From Watersipora subatra (Eukaryota; Bryozoa; Gymnolaemata; Cheilostomatida; Watersiporidae), in assembly GCF_963576615.1 (NCBI RefSeq), contig NC_088710.1, forward strand, positions 3,142,001-3,206,000: DNA of 64,000 bases, given 5' to 3'. Every line of letters begins with the position of its first letter. The first letter of the stretch is position 1. A model generated the notes under the pieces. The model made no database searches. It was not told the DNA's origin and worked only from the letters and a program-made list of their open reading frames with translations. The position numbers were made by a program, and so were the translations under genes. Shown one piece after another: positions 22,275 to 31,972 of the stretch.

Positions 22275-22855
22275 TCAGCCTCACTCACACTTCTTTCATA
22301 TGTAGTGTGATCAGCCTCACTCACACTTCTTTCATATGTAGTGTGATCAGCCTCACTCACACTTCTTTCATATGTAGTGTGATCAGCCTCACTCACACTT
22401 CTTTCATACGTAGTGTGATCAGCCTCACTCACACTTCTTTCATATGTAGTGTGATCAGCCTCACTCACATTACTTTCATACGTAGTGTGATCAGCCTCAC
22501 TCACACTTCTTTCATATGTAGTGTGAGTCAGCCTCACTCACACTTCTTTCATATGTATTGTGATTAGCCTCACTCACACTACTTTCATACGTAGTGTGAT
22601 CAGCCTCACTCACACTTCTTTCATATGTATTGTGATTAGCCTCACTCACACTACTTTCATACGTAGTGTGATCAGCCTCACTCACACTTCTTTCATATGT
22701 AGTGTGATCAGCATCACTCACACTACTTTCATACGTAGTGTGAATCAGCCTCACTTACACTTCTTTCATATGTAGTGTGATCAGCCTGACTCTACACTAC
22801 TTTCATATGTAGTGTGTTCAGCCTCACTCACACTACTTTCATATGTAGTGTGATC
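22275..22855. repeat. 36-bp minisatellite, about 16 copies
   Basis: Unit TCACTCACACTTCTTTCATA followed by TGTAGTGTGATCAGCC. Two alternating variants (CATATGTAGTG / CATACGTAGTG and ACTTCTTTC / ACTACTTTC) suggest a higher-order pattern; occasional extra bases shift the frame. It ends about 170 bp before the ARMC6 start codon, so it lies in the upstream or 5' UTR-intron region of that gene. Confidence 0.92.
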
Positions 22856-23026
22856 CCTTAATACTGAGATTGACCAGGCTTTAATACTTAGTGGAATTTC
22901 TCTTTGAAATTCATCATTCGAAGCAGTTTAATTTGGATGCATAGATAAAACCTTGATCATTTATTTATTCGATATCTAAACTCTAACGAAAGTTTGTTGT
23001 CATGTCAGTACAGGTTCTAACCAGTC

Positions 23027-26000
23027 ATGAGTCTCCCTGGAAAGAGAATAGTGCAACAAACCTTTGATGATGTGGTAAAGGAAAACATAGAGGACTTGGA
23101 GCTGGAGCCAGCTGAGGCGATAGCTGATGCCATAGAACAATTTGAGGCACAGGTAACTTTGATAGACTATTTTTTCACGGGTTCATAACACTTATTGTAC
23201 ATTGTGATTATTTATGTTAAGAATTGAAAGCTTCAGTCTGTCTGTTAAACACATACATATGTCAAGATGCGTGTGTTTGGATACAGATTAGTGACTATTG
23301 GTAAAGAAAGACTTTCGTTTTGAATTATCCTAATTAATTTAAAATCTTTATTGTGCATTGATAGGAAAATGAGAAATATTTTTTAAGTTTATCGTTTAAA
23401 AAGAGACAATTTTATCTGGACAGTTCTCCGGATACCCGTGGGTGTCTGTGTGCGCGCATGTGTACGTTACCCCACATTTTCACATTTTTGGCCGATTTCA
23501 TCCAAATTTGACATGCACATGCTCTTCGCCTCTCCTTAGTCATTAGAATTATTTGGTATCAAAACTCCATCTGGTTGCTGAGAACCAGTCTCTTAAGCAC
23601 CCCCTCTGGCTATCTGATAGAACATGAGAGAAATTCCAGGCATCGCCAGGCTTGCCGCTACTTTAACTTATACGAGTTGTAATAATGTCCAATAACTTCT
23701 AACTTTGGCCGATAGTAAGTCTATGCTAGAAACTATTGGCTATATAAACTTTATGCTGGTCTGACTGAATTGCATGATGGTGATAAACTTATAAGTAGGT
23801 TTTGTATTTATAACATACATCGCAGGAACTACTTTTAAACTGTGATGGAGTGCTGTGTCTCAGGCTAGGCGATATTACAATTACAGGGTATCGAGCTGAA
23901 CAATATCGTTACTGACTTAGTAATAACAGAGGGTGCCACCTCTTGGTACCCAGTGGTATGCGCCATGCAGAGTCTGCAGACTATAGACATACAGGACACA
24001 CAGGCTCTCTATAAGCTCGTGACGATGCTGCGAAGTGAGTGTGACAAAAGCTTAGCCCACAGAGTCCTTGCAGCGCAGCGTTCTACTGGCTTTGAAACCT
24101 TATTCAATATCATCAGCAAACTCCCTTTGGAAGCCATAGAGTCTCGGCGGCTGCTTCTTGAAGTTTTCTGCTCATTTCTTGCTGGCCAACCAGATCTTGT
24201 GACAGAGGAAGCTATGGAAGCGTTCTTAGACAGCTGTAGGAGTGACGATAAGGACATTTGTCTCTACGGAGTTCGTCTTGTTCGTCTCAGCTGTATCATG
24301 CATGAGACAAACAGACAGACATTTGTCTGTAGGTAACTAATGTTTTGTCTTATTAGAAATAGAATATTTCACATGGCTTTCTTAGATTAGCCAATCATGG
24401 GCTCAATGCATGCCTAGGAGAAACAAATGTGGTTTACAGCTGACTAGAAGTGACGGGTGTCCCTAACATTTATTTGTATTTAACTTATAACAACATTTAC
24501 TATTCTAACTTTCAAACTTCATATCACGAGAAAAGTGTTCTGTGTAGTTGAAATAAATTAAAAGAGAAAATAAAAACAACTGTAAAGGTTTTTAAACTTC
24601 GTCAAAAAACTGTAACTTTCAAACTTCATATTATGAGGAAAATGTTTTGTGCAGGTCAAATAAATTAAGAAACAAAATAAAACAACTATAAAAGTATTTA
24701 AATGGGAAATAATTAGCGTGTATAAATTAAAGTATAAAAAAGGTTACTGTTCCAGCAGAAGCTAACCATCAAAACTTTGAATGCGACGATACTGGTACCT
24801 CTCGATACTGGTACAAACATAAAAACGAGATATCGGACTGTCTTTTTCTGACCTAACGAAGAGAGAATGTAGAGGCTATTCCTACTCAAGATAATACAAA
24901 TGTCCGCGTGAAAAGTATTGGCCTTTACCAATTTAGAAATTGAACTTTACGAAAAACCGGAAATAGAAGTTCACGAAAAGCATCATGTTTCATAGAGTTA
25001 ATGGAGTTCATAGAGTGTAAATTAATGAAACTATCGTGTTTCATAGAGTTCATAGTTTCAGATATTATGTCATTTAGCATGTAAAATTGGGAAAAGGGTG
25101 TATAAAGTATATAGTAAAACCTAGGAATCACACAATCCTTCGTGGACCTGTGGATAGACAATAGGTTTACAAACTAATAGTTGTAATCTGCCGTGAGTTC
25201 AAATCCAGCAGAATTTGAGATGAAAATTCCAAGATTTTAAAACTATGGACTAACAAATATTGAAACAGATGATGGTGGATGAACACCAAGCATCGAGTAA
25301 CAATCCCCCAATCTTTAAGCTTGTATGTGGTTTAACCATATACAAGCCAAGTTAAAGTTTGAGTGGATTCAGTGGTACCCAATGTCTGCTGTTCGTCTGT
25401 GTAAAGCTAACTACAGTAGGAAAAATTTTCCTCACACAGGATTTGAACTTGAGTTCTTCATTTAACAAACATGCGCACTTACCACTACACCACTCAGCCC
25501 TGCTACTTCAAAGCGGTTATTATGCATATAGTGATGACTAATGACAATATCTCACGATGCGCGGGACTGCCAAGCGTACCAGTACTAAAGTACTAACAAC
25601 TTTACTGCTGTCAGAAATCCAAGTTGAGGTCCCTTTTGGGCTCATATTGTAATCTGTTGATGAAGACTTCTTTAAATCTCTAGACTTTGCAAACATCTTC
25701 AATTTCAAATCCTTAGGCTCAGTTATTATTTTGGTTTATGCTCAGAATCCTTCAGATCACAAACTACAACTATTTTGGTTCATCGATCAATTTTGGAATT
25801 GCTTTACAGCTTTTGTGTTTTATCACAGGACATTGTTTCTCAATTCAATTTGTCTCAATTCAATTTAAGTCTTAATTTTTTCACTCCGTTTAGCCAAAGG
25901 TGTGGTACCTCTATTAGCCGGGGTTCTTCGGACACACAAAACTGATGAGGCGATAGTGCGGGAGGTATGTCAAACGTTTCGAACTCTCACACTTGATGAT

Positions 26001-29000
26001 GACCCGCGGGTGCCATTTGGAAAAGCTCATGATCATGCTAAGATGATAGTGACTGAGGCGGGAGCCCTCGAGCTGCTCCTTGATGTCGCACTAAGTAAGA
26101 TGAGTTCTCCCTTTGCTTTCTTGCTCTCCAGAACATTGTGACAACTAGCATAAAATAATTTTACCTCTATTTACTGTTGCTTTTCATTAATTTGCTATGT
26201 TATGCTTCATGGTATAGCTATAAGCCTTAAAACATTTGGTATCTATTTTTTAGTGAAACAGTCCACCATGTAATTTTTAAATGTAATTTTAGATGTCAGT
26301 ACATGAAGGAAAAACTCCTTGCAAATGTTCATTACTGTTAACTATTATACTATAAGAGTTCATTAGATTGCAGCCGTCAGCTTTAATTTTATCTTTAGTT
26401 ATTTTTTCTGGTTTCTTCTCTCTGTCCTGATACGCTTTACATTATTCATAGCTTCACTGTGCGAAATCAGATTTAGACTACATTAGTAGTCGAAGAAAGC
26501 TTCTTCAAATAGTGGTAACTTGGTCTGTTTCTAAAAATCTTTTGTTGTTACACGCTTCAGTGTACTCAAGTTCTCTGCAACTATGTATTTGCAGAGTATT
26601 TTGTCGTGTACCATTATCAATTGATATCTAATAATTTATTATTTGTCAAGTCAATAAACAGCTTGATCTGTTGTATATTTAGTGTCAAATTTCTATTATA
26701 GTATTAGCTTCTGTTGACAGAACCCATACTAGTAATATACATGGGTAGACAAGGTGGGTCCTTGTTATGTATACATCTCCTTTTATCAACGAAATGGTAG
26801 ACATATTTTTTATCCTAGCTAGGGTTGCTGTGTCTGTAGGTCACGAATCAGATGTAGTCCTGGCTGACATATTGTAACCTTTGGTAGGCTTGCTATGTCT
26901 GCAGGTCACAAATCAGATGCAGTCCTGGCTGACATATTTGCAACACTAGGTAGGCTCGCTGTGAGAAACGAGTTTTGTCAGAAGATTGTTGACCTGGGAG
27001 GGCTGACCTTGATGCTTGATCTGCTTACTCGCAACATTAAACATAAAGTAGGTACTTCCTGTATTTACTCTCGCTACTCCCATATTTATCACAAAATGTC
27101 CCAATTGACTCCAAAAAAGCTGTTCTACCTGGTAAGCAAGTTAGCTAGTAGATTACATCAAGGCTGGGATGGATCCGTTCTACCTGGACAGAGTTCAGCT
27201 TGACTACCATCTCGTCTATCGCTAGATTATCTCTTGCATTTAGGAGTAAGAAAACATTCTAATCACGCTACACACATATTAGAAGCAAAGAACTATGTGG
27301 GACATCAAGTGGCTGGCCAAGACCACAAACTTAGAAGTCTTACAATGGGCAGGCCTATCGTCGATGGCTGACATCCTTATTGAAAAAATGTCTGAGATGG
27401 TGGGGCCATGTACACAGGCCACGTAAATCTCAGACCTGTGATGGTATAAATCTCAGGCCACGTACATAGAATGGAACAACATCAGATCCACAGTTATACT
27501 CGCAGCAATCTGATAGTAAACGAAATCGAGGAAAGCCTAGACTCCGCTGTATAGATGTAACTAAGAAGAATTTAAAATGGAGGCAGATTAATACCAACTC
27601 ATGGGAAATGCTTGTAACTGAGGTGATTGTAGATCTGTTATAATACGTAAGCCACAAACATACAGTTTTAGTTGCATCAACTGACGGCAAGAGAAGAGAG
27701 AGAGAGAGATTTCAAAGGAGAGAGAGCAATTCTTGGATACCCTTGTGCCATGATATTGAGTATAGATCTGTTGGTGAGATTTCAGTGTTGTGAAGTGATT
27801 CCCATCTTGCCTCTCACATAATTAACTGCAATATTATTTCTTTACAGGTGATAGTGACAAACATCATAGGAGTGTTTAAGGCTATAGCTGGAAATGACAA
27901 TGTGAAGGTAGCTATAACAAAATCTGATGCTCCGGCAATCATAGTCTCCGCTATCGATCACCATCAAACCTCCGAGGCGCTGTGCGCCAATTCCTGCGCC
28001 TGTCTCGCTACCATTTCCCTCAGGAACCCTGAAAATGTGAAGCGTATCATGGAGTGTCATGGACACACAGCCGTTATCCAATGTATGAAGTTGCACCCAA
28101 ACTCTACTCAAGTGCAGGTAACTTCCATTGTCCATTGTGTGACAGTTGCAAGCTACTTTCTCTCTTTCCAACCAACTGCAAAATCAAACTATGGCTATTT
28201 GATTATTAATTTTAACAGTTATTTAAATGTACTTTATGCATTAATTGCTTTGTTAGAATGATGTTCAAGTAGAAAGCTTGAGATTTACATTGGTGGTACC
28301 TACAAACATATCAAATGTGGACAGACAACTTCATATTTGTTTAAAGCAATCTACTGGTTTGTGACAAACATTTGCACCAACAACAGTGGCGTTTTGTTAT
28401 CTGTTGTTTTTTATAGAATGCTTTTATGACTGATAAGCATTTGCTCAGTCGAGAGTTAGTAGTGTTAGTCAACTAGTAACCCTTATCATAGACTGAGTCG
28501 CCGACGCGTTGTTACCATTTATCATCATAGCCAACTTTGAACATCTGTAGTTCCTTTTCATTTCTCATCTCTACTCCACTGATATACATTATCATTTCTC
28601 ATCTCTACTCCATTGATATATATTATCATTTCTCATTTCTACTCCACTGATATATATTATCATTTCTCATATCTACTCCACTGATATATATTATCATTTC
28701 TCATATCTACTCCACTGATATATATTATCATTTCTTATCTCTGCTCCACTGATATATATTATCATTTCTTATCTCTGCTCCACTGATATATATTATCATT
28801 TCTTATCTCTGCTCCACTGATATATATTATCATTTCTCATCTCTACTCCACTGATATACATTATCATCTCTCATCTCTACTCCACTGATATATATTATCA
28901 TTTCTTATCTCTACTCCACTGATATATATTATCATTTCTCATCTCTACTCCACTGATATATATTATCATTTCTCATTTCTACTCCACTGATATACATTAT

Positions 29001-30118
29001 CATCTCTCATCTGTACTCCACTGATATATATTATCATTTCTCATCTGTACTCCACTGATATATATTATCATTTCTCATCTCTACTCCACTGATATATATT
29101 ATCATTTCTTATCTCTGCTCCACTGATATGTATTATCATTTCTCATTTCTACTCCACTGATATATATTATCATTTCTCATCTCTACTCCACTGATATATA
29201 TTATCATTTCTTATCTCTACTCTACTGATATATATTATCATTTCTTATCTCTACTCCACTGATATATATTATCATTTCTCATCTCTACTCCACTTATATA
29301 TATTATCATTTCTCATCTCTACTCCACTGATATATATTATCATTTCTCATCTCTACTCCACTGATATATATTATCATTTCTCATCTCTACTCCACTGATA
29401 TATATTATCATTTCTCATCTCTACTCCACTGATATATATTATCATTTCTCATCTCTACTCTACTGATATATATTATCATTTCTCATCTCTACTCCACTGA
29501 TATACATCATCATTTCTCATCTCTACTCCACTGATATACATTATCATTTCTCATCTCTACTCCACTGATATACATTATCATTTCTCATCTCTACTCCACT
29601 GATATATATTATCATTTCTCATCTCTACTCCACTGATATATATTATCATTTCTCATCTCTACTCCACTGATATATATTATCATTTCTTATCTCTACTCCA
29701 CTGATATATATTATCATTTCTCATCTCTACTCCACTGATATATATTATCATTACTCATCTCTACTCCACTGATATATATATATATATATTATCATTTCTC
29801 ATCTCTACTCCACTGATATATATTATCATTTCTCATCTCTACTCCACTGATATATATTATCATTTCTCATCTCTACTCCACTGATATATATTATCATTTC
29901 TCATCTCTACTCTACTGATATATATTATCATTACTCATCTCTACTCCACTGATATATATTATCATTTCTCATCTCTACTCCACTGATATACATCATCATT
30001 TCTCATCTCTACTCCACTGATATATATTATCATTTCTTATCTCTACTCCACTGATATATATTATCATTTCTCATCTCTACTCCACTGATATATATTATCA
30101 TTACTCATCTCTACTCCA

Positions 30119-30154
<36 letters not shown>

Positions 30155-30242
30155 CATTTCTCATATCTACTCCACTGATATATATTATCATTTCTCATCT
30201 CTACTCCACTGATATATATTATCATTACTCATCTCTACTCCA

Positions 30243-30290
<48 letters not shown>

Positions 30291-30373
30291 AAAAATTATT
30301 GCGAAAAAAGTAAACTTTTAGTATTTGCGTTACAAATCTGTTTCGTGCGAAGCACTCCTCAGACGCAATTGTA

Positions 30374-30409
<36 letters not shown>

Positions 30410-31446
30410 TTTTTTTTTTTTTTTTTTTTTTAGTACAATTGCGTCTGAGGAGTGCTTCGCACGAAACAGATTTGTAACGCAAATACTAAAAGTTTACTTT
30501 TTTCGCAATAATTTTTCAAATATTTCATACTCCACTAATAATCTTTTAGGTTTTAGTGTAGAGTTCTCTTTTTATATGCTTTTGCACTTGCTTTTAGTTA
30601 ACATATATATATATATATATATATTATCATTTCTCATCTCTACTCCACTGATATATATATATATATATTATCATTTCTCATCTCTACTCCACTGATATAT
30701 ATTATCATTTCTCATCTCTACTCCACTGATATATATTATCATTTCTCATCTCTACTCCACTGATATACATTATCATTTCTCATCTCTACTCCACTGATAT
30801 ATATTATCATTTCTCATCTCTACCCTACTGATATATATTATCATTTCTCATCTCTACACCACTGATATATATTATCATCTCTCATCTCTCATCTCTACTC
30901 TACTGATATACATTATCATTTAAAATCTCGCTGTAGGCAGTTTAAAAACTCTCTCTGGAGCAATAAGGCGTTCTTATTCCACCTTGTCCCTCAGATAGGT
31001 GGTATGACGAGAAGATCTGTCTGCCAGTAATTCAACTAATTGATATTTCAGATGCTAATTTGTGCAACTTTTTATGTGATGCTTGTTTGCTGCATCTTTA
31101 CATATGGTTCTTCATAAAAAATGGGGTGCTGCTAATAGCTATGACCTGCTCAGCTGTCAATAATCATTTAATAACCATATCTGGAAAGGGTATCAGTTGT
31201 GAAACTGGTTGTTTTAACAAAGATGTTGTATTTTAGAAACAAGCTTGTATGGCAATCCGTAACCTGGTCTCACGAACAAGAGAAAACAATGAGGCAATAC
31301 TGGGACTGGGCGCTGAAGAGCTCATAAACAGGGCTATGACAGTGCCGGACTGCAAGGATGAGGCCAAAGCTGCGTTGAGGGACCTTGACTGCAATGTCGA
31401 GCTGACAATAAGATGGAAAGGAGAAAGAGGGCAAATATCCCAGTGA
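23027..31446 (+). CDS. ARMC6: Armadillo repeat-containing protein 6
   Basis: Conserved ARM-repeat protein of poorly known function, probably a soluble protein-binding scaffold (family knowledge). Six coding exons with GT-AG borders and matching phases: 23027-23152, 23887-24328, 25894-26094, 26905-27047, 27848-28117, 31237-31446; 463 residues, close to human ARMC6 (501 or 476). The N-terminus [20 protein letters not shown] matches human SKRIAQETFDAAVRENIEE. Later anchors are [41 protein letters not shown], and the C-terminal [12 protein letters not shown]. Exon 2 must end at 24328 (donor GTAGGT) for the phase to fit VSKGVVPLL; the GT four bases on would shift the frame. An acceptor (GTCAGTACAG) 13 bases before the ATG implies an upstream untranslated exon. 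Introns 2-5 contain repeats; intron 3 has a decayed partial copy of exon 4. Confidence 0.95.
24444..25330 (-). mobile_element. Helitron-like element, copy G (inverted), in ARMC6 intron 2
   Basis: Reverse-complement relative of copy D: the CTAG-hairpin end lies at 24444-24470 and the shared body at 24490-24950 (for example GATACTGGTACCTCTCGATA). The tRNA-like B-box GAGTTCAAATCC now reads on the plus strand at 25195-25206. The outer (5') end is diverged, so the right edge is approximate. Confidence 0.55.
25330..25510 (-). mobile_element. tRNA-derived SINE-like element, minus orientation, in ARMC6 intron 2
   Basis: On the minus strand, TGGTGTAGTGGTAAGTGCGC (A-box) is followed by AAGTTCAAATCCTGTGTGAG (B-box) within 25438-25500, then an unrelated tail toward 25330. 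The acceptor stem does not pair. It differs from the Helitron-like copies downstream of the B-box, so it may be a separate tRNA-SINE. Confidence 0.45.
26824..26888 (+). pseudogene. Decayed tandem duplicate of ARMC6 exon 4 start
   Basis: This 65-bp stretch (TGTCTGTAG splice-like end, then GTCACGAATCAGATGTAGTC and CTGGCTGACATATTG) is a direct repeat of 26889-26954, which carries the real acceptor and first 50 bases of exon 4. The copy still has an AG acceptor but reaches a TAA after about 12 codons, so including it would break the protein. Confidence 0.75.
27290..27640 (+). pseudogene. LINE reverse-transcriptase C-terminal tail, remnant in ARMC6 intron 4
   Basis: The plus-strand frame [20 protein letters not shown] then [13 protein letters not shown] resembles the tail following the RT domain of many non-LTR retrotransposons (K-R-x-R-G-x-P...R..D....L.....W). 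The upstream [12 protein letters not shown] resembles the LRWLGHVxRM motif. Frames are interrupted; only about 350 bp is recognisable. Confidence 0.45.
30325..30368 (-). ncRNA. Type I hammerhead ribozyme motif, left arm
   Basis: Exact reverse complement of the motif at 30439-30482, with the same core (CTGAGGA, GAAA), stems and predicted cleavage site (complement of T30331). It would fold in RNA made from the minus strand, while the other copy folds in plus-strand RNA such as the ARMC6 pre-mRNA. Confidence 0.8.
30439..30482 (+). ncRNA. Type I hammerhead ribozyme motif, right arm
   Basis: All conserved core elements are present. Stem I is TTGCGT (30439-30444) paired with ACGCAA (30477-30482), extended beyond an internal loop by AGTA/TACT. 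The core CTGAGGA is at 30445-30451. Stem II is GTGC-TTC-GCAC at 30452-30462. GAAA is at 30463-30466. Stem III is a 3-bp ACA/TGT helix closed by GATT. The predicted cleavage nucleotide A30476 follows the U of stem III (site UA). The short stem III and two-part stem I are typical of metazoan type I hammerheads. Confidence 0.8.
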
Positions 31447-31972
31447 CACTCTTCGCTAGACTAACTTGGAAATATCATGACACTAAATATATATGTCATG
31501 CGCAACATTGTCAAATTCCTGATGAATTTTTCATATTGAGCCACAAACTCCTATCGTAAGTCCCTTGATATTACTGCTGAAGTAGACCTTTTGACTGACA
31601 ATTATGCTTTGTTTAATATGTATATTTTATTTATTTGTTTGCTGTTCGTACAAAAATATATGATTTGGAAGAAAGACTGAGAACTGTGACAGATAGTCTA
31701 ACAGGAAGTTGTGCACACCCACTATTCAATTGATGGCATTTAGCATATTATTAATAATTTATAATATAACAGTAAAATAATAGATGGTTAAACTTGTAAG
31801 TGTCAGAAATACAAGCAGAGCGCAATATTAATAATAGTAAAATAGACATCAGAATGAATGATTAACAGAATGAATGACTAACAGAATGAATGACTAACAG
31901 AATAAACGATTAACATAATAATTGATCAACAGAATAAAATCATTCACTAACTGTTCTTGTGTAAGGCCTACA

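Larger units (their letters stand above)
30284..30524. mobile_element. 240-bp palindrome: two head-to-head ribozyme-bearing repeat units
   Basis: Left arm 30284-30405 and right arm 30406-30524 are reverse complements with no visible mismatch outside the central A30/T26 runs. Each arm is a homopolymer tract, a hammerhead ribozyme fold, and a tail ending in TTTTTCAAATA. The unit sits inside the 34-bp minisatellite at a (TA)n expansion. Sequence to about 30600 (ending TTGCTTTTAGTTAACATATA) may belong to the same element. Hammerhead motifs of this minimal type are known in Penelope-like elements and retrozymes, so a retroelement origin is likely. Confidence 0.75.
28555..30925. repeat. 34-bp minisatellite in ARMC6 intron 5, about 60 copies, interrupted
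   Basis: Unit ATCATTTCTCATCTCTACTC plus CACTGATATATATT fills 28555-30290 (about 50 copies) and 30622-30925 (about 9). The TATATA inside the unit has expanded into longer (TA)n runs at about 29773, 30120, 30240 and 30602, always at the same place in the unit. The palindromic hammerhead element (30284-30524) and about 75 bp of attached sequence separate the two blocks. The whole array is spliced out. Confidence 0.93.

Noticed and set aside
25438-25500. Possible functional tRNA gene on the minus strand
   Set aside because: A and B boxes are good but the acceptor stem does not pair and no T-run terminator follows; treated as a SINE head.
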